A stretch of 64,000 nucleotides of DNA from Bdellovibrio bacteriovorus (lineage in GTDB: Bacteria > Bdellovibrionota > Bdellovibrionia > Bdellovibrionales > Bdellovibrionaceae), in NCBI RefSeq assembly GCF_001592745.1, contig NZ_LUKD01000008.1:487545-551544 (forward strand), given 5' to 3'. Below, piece by piece: positions 32,721 to 42,538 of this stretch. Position numbers and translations under genes: made by a program. The notes under the pieces are model-generated. The model ran no database searches and was not told where the DNA came from. It saw only the letters and a list, made by a program, of their open reading frames with translations. Position 1 is the first letter of the stretch. Each line of letters begins with the position of its first letter.

Positions 32721-33478
32721 CAATGATTCCTTGAATGAGTCAAAGGATAGATCTGCAAACAGATACTGTAGACTTCAGTTTTTTCACCTTGCTCTAGAAT
32801 TTCATTAGCTTGACGGCGGAATTCACGAGCTAGCATTTTAACCTTATAAATATTTTTCGGATTCGACGGAATAACGATCGACGTGATATCGCGTACGTCA
32901 ATAGGATCGCGGATAAGTGACTCACGTGCCTTATCGATCAATTGGTGGTGCATGTTCTTTAGAGCCTCAGAAGGTATATCACTCGTCGAAGTTAAATTTG
33001 TGTAAGTGGGACGGAGGCCTTGTGGTGTTTCGTGAATCAGTCCGGCTTGAAGAAGCTTTGCGTAAGAGTCTTTGACTAATTCAGGAGAGAGATTCAGGCG
33101 TTCTGCTACCACATCAGGATCGCTGTCGAAGTGAAGGGTGTCCATGGCATTTAGAATGGCAAAATGATACCACTCGCGAATGAAAAAAATCTCGCTTTCT
33201 TGAAGCTGGTGCGCGCGTCGAGTGTCCTTCTTTTGGTGTTTCGATTTTTGTACTAAGTAGGCTAAATAAGCGGCTTCGTTTTTATTGAGCTTCAACGCGA
33301 CTTCAATTCTCTGAATAACTCTTTTACCTGGTAGAACTTTGCCGCGCATAATGTTAGAGACGCGACTCGGAGAAACACCTAAATCACGAGCTAAAGCACG
33401 CATTGAGTATTGAGGATTTCTAAAGCGTCTTTCCTCTAATACTTTTGTTATAAGATCAGCGACTTCCCGGTATTTCAT
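32720..33478 (-). CDS. TIGR02147-family regulator
   Basis: The start is placed at ATG 33478 (MKYREVADLITKVLEERRF), which aligns with the paralogues; the longer frame uses TTG at 33523. The product of 252 residues has an HTH at about 25-60 (MRALARDLGVSPSRVSNIMRGKVLPGK) and the TIGR02147 domain, with EWYHFAILNAMDTL near 105. It is divergent from another TIGR02147 gene across a region with two palindromic sites. It is coupled to the exported-protein gene downstream. Confidence 0.87.
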   Translation of the reverse strand: MKYREVADLITKVLEERRFRNPQYSMRALARDLGVSPSRVSNIMRGKVLPGKRVIQRIEVALKLNKNEAAYLAYLVQKSKHQKKDTRRAHQLQESEIFFIREWYHFAILNAMDTLHFDSDPDVVAERLNLSPELVKDSYAKLLQAGLIHETPQGLRPTYTNLTSTSDIPSEALKNMHHQLIDKARESLIRDPIDVRDITSIVIPSNPKNIYKVKMLAREFRRQANEILEQGEKTEVYSICLQIYPLTHSRNH

Positions 33479-33564
33479 TCGCGGAAAACTACGGAGAATT
33501 GACGAATTTATCAAGAGCTTCAAGAATCATTTTGAAAAGTTCTCCGCAGGTCTATTCACAAACT

Positions 33565-33583
33565 GTTCTGAAAAAAACAGAAT
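33565..33583. promoter_or_regulatory. TTCT-N9-AGAA site, copy 5
   Basis: GTTCT-N9-AGAAT, with an A-tract spacer. It lies 87 bases upstream of the minus-strand TIGR02147 start at 33478. Confidence 0.55.
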
Positions 33584-33668
33584 ATCGCGAGTGCTGTTCG
33601 GAAGCGTGCGGAGAAATGTCGTACGCATTTTGCAGGCGAAACAACGCTGGTGTCATTCTGTCGAATTT

Positions 33669-33687
33669 GTTCTAAAAAAAGCAGAAC
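33669..33687. promoter_or_regulatory. GTTCT-N9-AGAAC site, copy 6
   Basis: Perfect arms with an A7 spacer like copy 5. It lies 78 bases upstream of the plus-strand TIGR02147 start. Copies 5 and 6 are about 104 bases apart, close to ten helical turns. Confidence 0.65.
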
Positions 33688-33764
33688 GAATAATGGTTGA
33701 GATGGTGTGATGTTGATACAGAACGCAACACGGATGCCGTTAAAATTAGGATTGGCAATTCAAA

Positions 33765-34514
33765 GTGCTGGAAGAATTTGGGGGAATATTGGAAAGCCTT
33801 TTCGATTTACATGAAGTGGATGTTAGAGAGTGCCTTAAAAAACTTATCGATATTAAGAAAAACCGAAACAGACGTTTCTCGCAGAGGGCATTCGCTATTC
33901 AATTAGGGTTTACTTCTTCAACGTTCAATGAAATTTTGACGGGTAAGCGCAACCTCTCTAAAAAAAGCATTAATAAAATCAAACTGGGCCTAGGAAAAGA
34001 TCCGGACATAAAAAAATATCTGTATGAAAGTGCGAAAGTTTCTTTGTCACAGCGCTGGTACTATGATGCTTTTCTTGAACTGGTTGCGACGGAAGGTTTT
34101 GAAGAAATCCCATCATGGATTGCCGGCAGATTGGGAATCAGTGAAGAACAGGCCCGATTCGGACTTGAAGAACTTGAGCAAAATGGAACGCTCACCAGAA
34201 ATACGTCCGGCTGTCTAGTACACGCAGAAGGCTTGCGCCGCCGGGCGCACTTGCGACTTGTTAAAAATCCGCAAACCGAAGATCTTGCGAAATTATCTCA
34301 AGCTGTTACGGCCCCACAGTCGAATGAGCAGTTCTATGGAACTCTTGTGATGGCTATTGATCCGAATGATTTTGAATACATTCGTGCTCGGGTCATGGAT
34401 GTCATGAAGGAGCACAGCGATTTCTTGTGTCGCGATGGAGTTAAAAAACAAGAAGTCTATCTTCTTAGTTTTGGATGTATGCCGTTAACCAAAAAAGTTT
34501 CTTCTTCGAAGTAA
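33765..34514 (+). CDS. TIGR02147-family regulator
   Basis: The frame starts at GTG 33765; no ATG is available before the conserved region, and the ribosome-binding site is weak. The 249-residue product has an HTH at about 36-80 (RRFSQRAFAIQLGFTSSTFNEILTGKRNLSKKS), close to that of the 22545 gene. The TIGR02147 domain follows: RWYYDAFLELVATEGF and KQEVYLLSFGCMPLTKK. It is divergent from a second family member and convergent with the giant RCC1 lipoprotein gene. Confidence 0.85.
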   Translation: MLEEFGGILESLFDLHEVDVRECLKKLIDIKKNRNRRFSQRAFAIQLGFTSSTFNEILTGKRNLSKKSINKIKLGLGKDPDIKKYLYESAKVSLSQRWYYDAFLELVATEGFEEIPSWIAGRLGISEEQARFGLEELEQNGTLTRNTSGCLVHAEGLRRRAHLRLVKNPQTEDLAKLSQAVTAPQSNEQFYGTLVMAIDPNDFEYIRARVMDVMKEHSDFLCRDGVKKQEVYLLSFGCMPLTKKVSSSK

Positions 34515-34580
34515 TAAAAGGCCAGATAGACGAGTATAGGAGGCCGCAAATTTCAGAAATTTTTCGGAGCAATCAAATCG

Positions 34581-37500
34581 TTAATTCGGGAACGGTCCCA
34601 CTGAAACCGGCGCTAGACGGAATGGTTTCTTGTTCGTACCTAATTGACCTTGGGTATCTGCACCAGAGCAGTACCAATTCGTACCTACTTTACCGCAAGA
34701 TCCATAGCCATTTCTGATATCAAAATCTGTGACCGTACCATAAGCGTTCAGCGTTGTCAGAAGGGTCGGCGATAAGTGATATTCATTGGTCAAGTAATCA
34801 TTATTTCCGTGCTGGTCAAAGCGATTGTATCCCCAGCAGGAAACTGCGCCATTAGCGATGACACAATGATTTGTATATCCGCTCACCAATTTATTGATAT
34901 TTGTAAATGTATGTTCTACCGGAGCAGCTACGGCATTTCCGGTGCTGCCATTTCCTGATTGCTGACCGAAGCATCTCACTGTCGACGTTCCAAAGCGTGC
35001 ACATGTTCCGTAACTCGACATCGCTAATTCATCTGCATTTAAGAACGCAGGAACTTGCACCAAGCCTGGTCTTAACGTCGTATCACCCAATCCAAGCTGG
35101 CCTTGAGCATTGTAGCCTGAGCACCAAACGGATTTGTCGGTTTTGATTACGCATGCGTGAAAGCGACCGAAAACAATTTTACTGTTATCACTTCCTGCTG
35201 ATGTGATCTCAACTGGGTTTGTATAAAGTCCCATAGCCATGTCAAAAATCTCGGAAGTTGCTAAATTACCCCAACAGAAAAGTTTTCCACCTTTAATCGC
35301 ACAGGCAAAATCATTGCCCATCGAAATGGCGAAGTCAGTCACACCTGATGTCAGACCTGCCGGTGTATTCGGATTTCCCGAAGTCGAAGTACTGGCTCGA
35401 ATATACGAGCGTCCCCAGCATTTCAGAACACCTAGTTGAATCGCACAACCACCGCTAGGCGCTGTCATCATTTTACCAATATTACTTTCCAGCGTTTTGA
35501 TAGAAGTTGGAACTAGATACATTCGATCTGCTAAAATATTTCCGGCTTTGTTATGGATGTTGTCGCCCATGCATTTGACCCCGCCACCATAAACACCGCA
35601 GGCATGTTCGTCGAAAATAGAAATAGCGCTGGCACCTACAAAGTCAGGACTCAGATAAAAACCATTTGATTGCAGAACTTGCTGATCTCCCAACTGACCG
35701 AAACCTGAAAAACCAGTGCAATAGATTTGACCAGATCGTATGAAACAAGTGTGGGCCCCCGGGCTGCCTGCGATAGCCGTCACATTCGCGGATCCACCGA
35801 CGACCGGCGAAAGTGGAATGATAGAAGTTCCCGTGGGTTGATTAATACCGCCTTCACCGAAGTAGTTGCGACCGCGGCAGTGAGCCTGTCCGCCCATCAC
35901 AACGCAAGTTTGCACACCAATCGTCATATCTGTGAGATTGACGTACTCGCTCATCAGAGTAGGGGTCGGCACATCAGCACTTAAGCCAGTGACAATCTGG
36001 TAGTCGCCGTTGTTACCCCAACAATAAACTTGATTGGATGAGTTCTTAGCGCAGGTGCCATAATAGCCCGTCCAGAAGTCTGTCACAGTGCCAAGGCCAG
36101 GAACTGCAGAAATACTCCAGCTAGGATTGAAGTGGCCTAAGCCCAATTCTCCATTCGTATTTACGCCCCAGCAATAAAGGGCTCCGGTTTTCAATGCGCA
36201 GGCATGTGTCCAGCCCATCATGACTTTACCAACTCCGGAAGTAAGACCCGCAATACTCACCGGAACTGCCGATGACGAAGCCGTCGACGGATCTCCCAAT
36301 ATTCCAAAATCTTTAGCACCCCAGCAATAAACTCCTCCGTCTTTGACGGCACAAGAGTTCATATAACCTATACTCACCGAAGTGACTCCAGAAGACATTC
36401 CTGTTACTAAAGTTGCGGTTGAGCGAGTTGTAAGACTTCCGTTACCCAAAAGGCCGGCCCCCGGGTAGTTGTTATGAGCTCCCACGCCTGCACAGTAAAG
36501 GGCTCCTGCATTCGTGATGGCGCAGGTGATGGATGAGCGAGTCGATATTTTAACTGCGGGCGCGGGGAGAGTGAATTCCACAGGTGTCGATGAAGCGATG
36601 TAATTGCCTCGGCCCAGTTGGCCTGAATTATTAATACCCCAGCAATAGACTTTTCCACTGCTAGTCCGTGCACAAGTGTGATTGTCGGCAGCGTGAACTT
36701 CGACAGCGTCTTTTCCGGCAGGTGAGTCGTTGTCATTGATGATAATGTCTGCATTTGAAATATACGAAGTACCACCAGTGATACCGGTAATTTTGATAGG
36801 AACACGCTTAAAGAGTTCATCAACGGCATTGTCTAAACTTGTCAGACTTCCAAATGATATCGTCGTCGCGCCTGATGGAATGGAAGCCGTGCCTGACGTG
36901 GTGGCCATTGTATAATCGGTGCCCGCTGCCGCGCAGTCGACTCCTGTACACGTGTCGCGAGTCCAATTAATGGCAACCGCCCCCTTGTCCGTTGGATGTG
37001 ATAGTGTCGCGATCAAACTTGTTGTTGCGCCCTCAGTAACATAAACGTCTTGGATCGTGACTAAAGGTGGTTCTTCGTCATCCGTGATTGTCACGGTGTG
37101 AACTGTGTTAGTTCCCAAAGAGCCACCGACAGGCGAACTTAAGGTCATTTTGAAAGTTTCGTCATTTTCTTCCGTACTGTTATCTAAAATCGGAATAGAA
37201 ATATTTACGGAAGTGCTTCCAGCAGCAATCGTCGCTGTCCCGTTTGTCGCGGTGTAATCGCTCCCCATCGTCGCCGTGGGCGCTGAACCGTTAGAGTAAG
37301 TGTAGCTGACACTGACAGCGATATCGACCGCTGCAGGAATGCTGACGGCGACAGTGTGCGTGGGATCGTTGTATTCAGAAATACTGGAGGTCGTACTTGT
37401 AAATTGAATCGCTGGCGAATTTTTTGTCCACGTCGCTGTCGTTGCCGCCGCATAGGTCTGCCAATTTCCAGCGGCATCTTTGCCGACAACGCAAAGTTTT

Positions 37501-40500
37501 ACACTGCCGTTTGCATAAGCTGAAATATTATCTGTGATATTTGTCGTGTGTACGACTTCCGAAGCCGAATAACCGGCAGCCACCGTGCAATCTGTCGAAG
37601 CGGCAGGACCTATTTTATATTTGTATCCAACGACGCCGCTTCCATTGACGTCGATATTAAGTGCATATTTCGCGCTGGAGCCGGTAGGTTGCCCCGAAAG
37701 AGTTGCCGTCGGAGGAGTGTTATCAAAAACGATAGAGGCGGAACTCGCCATGGCGCTGACGTTTCCAGCCGCATCTTTCACCCAGGCATAAAGTGTTTTT
37801 GATTCATTCACGGTGCTGACCGTAAACGTCGCAGGTAAAGTCGTTCCTGCCGTCCATGTGCAGGAAGCCACCGCCGTATTATTTTCCATAATACAATAAG
37901 ATGCCGGCGAGCCACTGACAGAAGATGTAATAGCAAAGCTTGTGCTGTTCGTCGGAGACGCATTTGTCACCGTGAAAGCAGTGATACCAGGAGCCGTCGT
38001 ATCGATGACGATGTTTTTATTTGTTCCTAAAGATCCCGCCGCCGCAGTTCCTGGCAATGTTAATGTTGCATTGTTAGAAGCAGCGTCTCGAATAGTTGCA
38101 GAACTAATGGTCAAAGAGTTCGTTGCTGTATAGTTCAGATCAGCGACCGTATCAGTGGCTTGAACTGTGTAGTTAAAGATCAATGTATTCGTTCCCGTAC
38201 CTGACGCATAAGAGGCAGAGCGAGCGGGCGTTGTGTTCAGAGCGAGCAGTGGAGTTCCGGTGACATTCACGTTTTCAGAGAAAGTAACACGAACATCAAT
38301 AACGTCACCAACGGTGTAAGCGCCGTTTGCTTTATTAGATGTGACATTGGTGATCGTAGGAACCGCCGTGTCTATCACTAAGGCACTGGAACAAGCCGAC
38401 GTGACGGAATTCCCCGCAGAGTCTAGTGAAATGACTTGATAAGAGTAAGTCGTGCCATTTGCGCCTGTGAAGCTCGAAGTTGTAGCCGTACTTGTTTCGG
38501 TATTTTCTGTGCCCGTATAAGTATTGCAAGTAGCTCCTGTATAAAGACGCACTTTCTGTGAAGCCACGTCCGTGCTTGTCGACTTCGTCCATTGCGCTAC
38601 GATAGCCGTGGTATTAGTTGGAGTCGTCTGCTGCCATGTAAGTGAAGAGGCGCTTACTGGAGCCGTGATATCGTAAGTTACAGTCGCGTCCGTGAAAGTG
38701 GAGGCGTTATTGGTATTTCCTGCCGGATCACTGATTTTTCCTGCTGTAAGAGATGGAATCAAAGTTCCAGCTGTCGTGATCGCTGTTGCTTGCAAAGTCC
38801 AAGTCACGTTATCTGACGTAGCTAAACTCCAGGTGATGCCTGACGCTGTTCCGCCTTGAGTGATATCCGATATAGCGAAAGTGCTTGGATTGATAGCTTC
38901 CGTAAATACAATCGTGAATTCGACAGGCAAAGTGTTCGTAGGATCGTCTTGTCCTGCTTTTTGATTGATAGTCAATGAAGGCTTCGTTGTCTCATAGGTG
39001 ATTTGATTATCCGTGCTCGTGCTTGCCGTATTGTTGTTGCCAGCAACATCGGTAAGCTTATTCGCCGTGATAGAAGGAATTAAAGTTCCCGCGCCGGTGA
39101 TTGCAGTCGCTTTTAAAGACCACGTGATGTTGTCTGAAGTTGTTAGACTCCAGGTAATTCCCGTTGCTGTGCCGGACTGAGTGATATCCGCAACGACAAA
39201 GTTAGTGATGGCTTCGCTTGCAACAATAGTGAATTCAACAGGCAAAGTATTCGTTGGATCTGCTTGCCCTGATTTTTGATTGATGGTCAGAGTAGGGGAC
39301 GTCAGATCTTGAGTCCAAGTGACACTCGTAGCAGAGGTCAGAGCTTGTTCAACACTCGCAGAGTTTTTACCAAGGACACAGACCTTGATATCCGTATTGC
39401 CTAGCCCACTGACCGAGTCTGTGATGTTTGTCGCGACAGGAATGTCAGCCGAATACCCCGTTGCGACGGCACAGTTCGTAGAAGCAGCGGCACCCACTTT
39501 GTAGCGATAAGTCTGAACATCTGCGCCTGCAACATCAATGTTCAAGGTCGTCTGATTTGTTTTTCCAGTAGGCTGGCCCGTGATCGTGGCGATAACGGCC
39601 GATGTATTGACGTTGAAAATAAAATCGTTGTTCGTCGCGGTTATGGTATTTCCGACCGCATCGCGCGAAGAAACTCGAACTGTGTACTGAGTGCCGTTGT
39701 TTAAAGTGCAACCTGTAAATGTCGAAGAGGTTCCCGCAACAGTTTGTGCCGCACACACTGTTGCTGAGGCATCACTGTTTCTAATTTCAACGACATAGTC
39801 AGCACTTCCTGCAGACGTTTCCCAATGAGCTGTTGCCGTAGAACCATTTGTCAGCCATTCATCTTCAGTCGTGTCGGTGCCGCCAGTAACACCGCTGATA
39901 GCGAAAGCCCCTGGTGCCTGCGTATCAATCACAAGTGCCTTATTGGCGCCTAATGAACCTGTTGAACCAGGTGCAGGCAAACTCAAGACCATGTCGTTTC
40001 CGAAGCTGTCCTTGATGGCGGCTCCCGCTAAAGACAAAGCATTGATAGATTCATAATCAAGATCGCTGGAGTTGTCTCCGGCTTGAACGGTGTATTGGAA
40101 GATCAGGGTGTTGGTTCCTGAACCGCTCAAATAGGTCGCTGCTTGATCCGTCGAGCCCGTCTCTACTAAAAGTTCAGGCGTTCCGCCAGTCACAGTGACG
40201 TTTTCAGAAAACTGCACTGAAATTGGAATCACTTGACCTGCTTTATAAGATCCATTTGCCAGGGACGAAGTGACGGATAGAACCGAACCGGGAAGATCCA
40301 AAGTATATTGAACGGTAGCGGCCGTCGGTAAAGGATTAGCAGCTAAATCCGTTAAAGAAGTTTTTGCGGTCAGTGTACAAACTTCGCCGTTGGCCGGAGG
40401 AGTTGTCACCGTCAAATTCACAACGGCCGAAGTCGCACTCGAAAGTGAGGCACCAGCGATAGAAACGTTGGCACCGGCCGAACATGTGATACTCCAGTTT

Positions 40501-42320
40501 GAAGTAGTCTCAATTGCAGTTTGTGACATCGCTTCACTGAACTGAACCGTGATGGAGGCGGGAAGACTTGAGCGAACACTGGTTGCAGGATTGAACGAAG
40601 CCACAGTCGGAGCCGTACGGTCCATGGTCAGTGCCGTAGAGCAAGCAGAGACCGACACATTTCCGGAAGTATCGATGACAGTGATATTATACGAGTAAGT
40701 GTCTCCGTCAGTTCCCGTGAAGGAGCGATTGACAGCGGACGTGGCCAAAGAAATTGCCGAGCCTTCCAAGGTTAGACATGAAGAGTCCTTATAAAACTGG
40801 ATCTTTTGTTCGGCGATATCTGTTGCATCAGAAAGCGCCCATGTCGCCGATACGGGAGAGGCTTTAGTTGGTGAGGTTTGCAACCAAGACAAACTTGTCG
40901 GTAAAGAAGGAGCGTTGGTATCGTAAGTCACCTGGCTATCGGAACTCGTTGATACGGTATTTAAGTTTCCGGCTAGGTCTGAAAATTTATCTGCGTTGAT
41001 AACCGGTTGAATCACACCATTATTATCAACACCTGAAACCGTCAGTTCATAATGAGTGGAATCAATCTTCGTCAGTGTGTACGTATTCACCAAAGCGGAA
41101 CCCGAAAAACTGACATCCGAATCAGTCAAAGAACTTTCGGCAAGGGCCTCACTAAATACCAAAGTAAATCGCACTGGCAAGGTGTTCGTAGGATCTGCTT
41201 GGCCGGCCTTCTGGCTGATGACGACAGAAGGTTTTAATGTGTCATAGTTCCAAGTGTAGTTTGTCGAAGCCGAGTAGGGTTGCCAGAAGTTGTTAGTGTC
41301 TTTTCCAATCACGCAGATCTTTAAATTTTGATTCGCCAGCGAAAGAAGAGAATCCGTGATCTTCGTTCCCACCGCAATTTCACTCGAGTATCCCGAAGAA
41401 ACAGCACAGTCTGTGCTGCCTTGGACACCCAGTTTATAACGATAGTGCGTGATGTTTGTCCCTGAAACAGTGATATCTAGATCGTCAACATTGCTCGGAT
41501 TGGCGGGACGTCCACCCAATACAGCTGCGACTTCAACCCCGATGCCTGACATATTCAAAGAACCGCTATCGGCGATATCGGGATTGGTGTAATTCCAAGA
41601 GAGAGTTTGTGCATGAGTGTTCACTTCCGTCGGAGAATACGTAAGGACGAGTGTACAGGAAGAGTGACCGTTAAGAGTTCCTGTACAAGTTCCCCCAGTC
41701 CCCGGAAAGGAACCCCCTTTAAAAGCAAATGGCGCGGACAAAGAGCTTAAGTTTAAATTTTCTGCCGGCGCATCTTCGCTATTTTGCAAAGTCACCGATC
41801 TTTCAATCACGGAGTCTTTAAGCTGAGCCCCGAAATCCAAAGTCGCAGCCGTCGCCGTCACTTTCGCGCGTGTTGTTTTGTCCTTTACGACGAAGGAAAT
41901 GAAATTCGCGTCGAGGTCAGAAAAGCGCTCTCCGGTGAAACGAAGTTGAAACGTCTCATCACTTTCAATTTTTGTGTCCCGAGTTGGCTTGATGATAAAA
42001 CTAATGGAACTGACGCCAGGATGAACAATCAAAGTTCCATTGGAAGCCTCAAAGTCCCCATCGGCATCGTTCAACGTCCAGCCCAGGTCTTCGGCCTGCA
42101 AAGTCATGCCCGAGACATTGGGAGTTTCAATGCTTAATGTGATTTGATGGCCAATGCCTTCTTCAAGGACGACAGCAGTGCCGGATTCAACTGTGATCTT
42201 TCTTAAAATTTCATTTTCGCTAAATAAAGGAGTCAGTGAGGCGTTCATACTACAACTTGTCAGTAGTAGGGCCACGCAAAGGGCTGAGCTGTATTTTAGG
42301 AACGTTCCGGCATTGAACAT
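34581..42320 (-). CDS. Giant lipoprotein: Calx-beta, Ig-like and RCC1 repeats
   Basis: The 2579-residue product has a signal peptide with lipobox LTSC, then SMNASL. Calx-beta-like domains lie near 45-135 and 1680-1770. Between them are many bacterial Ig-like modules, including near-identical copies of QKAGQADPTNTLPVEFT and of VDVRVTFSENV-type strands. From about residue 1880 to the end are RCC1-type repeats (CARTSSGKVYCWGINNSGQLGRGN and about twelve more), which form one or two seven-bladed propellers. Cys are regularly placed in the propeller. A surface-exposed binding protein is inferred. The start has only a weak ribosome-binding site. Confidence 0.88.
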   Translation of the reverse strand: MFNAGTFLKYSSALCVALLLTSCSMNASLTPLFSENEILRKITVESGTAVVLEEGIGHQITLSIETPNVSGMTLQAEDLGWTLNDADGDFEASNGTLIVHPGVSSISFIIKPTRDTKIESDETFQLRFTGERFSDLDANFISFVVKDKTTRAKVTATAATLDFGAQLKDSVIERSVTLQNSEDAPAENLNLSSLSAPFAFKGGSFPGTGGTCTGTLNGHSSCTLVLTYSPTEVNTHAQTLSWNYTNPDIADSGSLNMSGIGVEVAAVLGGRPANPSNVDDLDITVSGTNITHYRYKLGVQGSTDCAVSSGYSSEIAVGTKITDSLLSLANQNLKICVIGKDTNNFWQPYSASTNYTWNYDTLKPSVVISQKAGQADPTNTLPVRFTLVFSEALAESSLTDSDVSFSGSALVNTYTLTKIDSTHYELTVSGVDNNGVIQPVINADKFSDLAGNLNTVSTSSDSQVTYDTNAPSLPTSLSWLQTSPTKASPVSATWALSDATDIAEQKIQFYKDSSCLTLEGSAISLATSAVNRSFTGTDGDTYSYNITVIDTSGNVSVSACSTALTMDRTAPTVASFNPATSVRSSLPASITVQFSEAMSQTAIETTSNWSITCSAGANVSIAGASLSSATSAVVNLTVTTPPANGEVCTLTAKTSLTDLAANPLPTAATVQYTLDLPGSVLSVTSSLANGSYKAGQVIPISVQFSENVTVTGGTPELLVETGSTDQAATYLSGSGTNTLIFQYTVQAGDNSSDLDYESINALSLAGAAIKDSFGNDMVLSLPAPGSTGSLGANKALVIDTQAPGAFAISGVTGGTDTTEDEWLTNGSTATAHWETSAGSADYVVEIRNSDASATVCAAQTVAGTSSTFTGCTLNNGTQYTVRVSSRDAVGNTITATNNDFIFNVNTSAVIATITGQPTGKTNQTTLNIDVAGADVQTYRYKVGAAASTNCAVATGYSADIPVATNITDSVSGLGNTDIKVCVLGKNSASVEQALTSATSVTWTQDLTSPTLTINQKSGQADPTNTLPVEFTIVASEAITNFVVADITQSGTATGITWSLTTSDNITWSLKATAITGAGTLIPSITANKLTDVAGNNNTASTSTDNQITYETTKPSLTINQKAGQDDPTNTLPVEFTIVFTEAINPSTFAISDITQGGTASGITWSLATSDNVTWTLQATAITTAGTLIPSLTAGKISDPAGNTNNASTFTDATVTYDITAPVSASSLTWQQTTPTNTTAIVAQWTKSTSTDVASQKVRLYTGATCNTYTGTENTETSTATTSSFTGANGTTYSYQVISLDSAGNSVTSACSSALVIDTAVPTITNVTSNKANGAYTVGDVIDVRVTFSENVNVTGTPLLALNTTPARSASYASGTGTNTLIFNYTVQATDTVADLNYTATNSLTISSATIRDAASNNATLTLPGTAAAGSLGTNKNIVIDTTAPGITAFTVTNASPTNSTSFAITSSVSGSPASYCIMENNTAVASCTWTAGTTLPATFTVSTVNESKTLYAWVKDAAGNVSAMASSASIVFDNTPPTATLSGQPTGSSAKYALNIDVNGSGVVGYKYKIGPAASTDCTVAAGYSASEVVHTTNITDNISAYANGSVKLCVVGKDAAGNWQTYAAATTATWTKNSPAIQFTSTTSSISEYNDPTHTVAVSIPAAVDIAVSVSYTYSNGSAPTATMGSDYTATNGTATIAAGSTSVNISIPILDNSTEENDETFKMTLSSPVGGSLGTNTVHTVTITDDEEPPLVTIQDVYVTEGATTSLIATLSHPTDKGAVAINWTRDTCTGVDCAAAGTDYTMATTSGTASIPSGATTISFGSLTSLDNAVDELFKRVPIKITGITGGTSYISNADIIINDNDSPAGKDAVEVHAADNHTCARTSSGKVYCWGINNSGQLGRGNYIASSTPVEFTLPAPAVKISTRSSITCAITNAGALYCAGVGAHNNYPGAGLLGNGSLTTRSTATLVTGMSSGVTSVSIGYMNSCAVKDGGVYCWGAKDFGILGDPSTASSSAVPVSIAGLTSGVGKVMMGWTHACALKTGALYCWGVNTNGELGLGHFNPSWSISAVPGLGTVTDFWTGYYGTCAKNSSNQVYCWGNNGDYQIVTGLSADVPTPTLMSEYVNLTDMTIGVQTCVVMGGQAHCRGRNYFGEGGINQPTGTSIIPLSPVVGGSANVTAIAGSPGAHTCFIRSGQIYCTGFSGFGQLGDQQVLQSNGFYLSPDFVGASAISIFDEHACGVYGGGVKCMGDNIHNKAGNILADRMYLVPTSIKTLESNIGKMMTAPSGGCAIQLGVLKCWGRSYIRASTSTSGNPNTPAGLTSGVTDFAISMGNDFACAIKGGKLFCWGNLATSEIFDMAMGLYTNPVEITSAGSDNSKIVFGRFHACVIKTDKSVWCSGYNAQGQLGLGDTTLRPGLVQVPAFLNADELAMSSYGTCARFGTSTVRCFGQQSGNGSTGNAVAAPVEHTFTNINKLVSGYTNHCVIANGAVSCWGYNRFDQHGNNDYLTNEYHLSPTLLTTLNAYGTVTDFDIRNGYGSCGKVGTNWYCSGADTQGQLGTNKKPFRLAPVSVGPFPN

Positions 42321-42538
42321 CTTTGTTCTTTTCGGTTTTTTTAAAGATGAAATAAAGGCCTTTCAAAGAAGAAAAAGTCCAGTCTTTGTAGAGATTTACA
42401 CGCATTATGAATGTGAAATATTGTTCGGAGCTGAACGGGGATTCTCACTTTCAGACGAGTTAAACAACAGCCTGGTCCCTGGCACTCGAAGGCTTTACAT
42501 CTGGACGAAGATGCGATTTTAACTTACTTTCGACTCTT

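Noticed and set aside
42154-42522. 122-codon plus-strand frame before selO
   Set aside because: It starts antisense to the signal peptide of the giant lipoprotein, has no recognisable domain, and would not leave room for the two divergent promoters.
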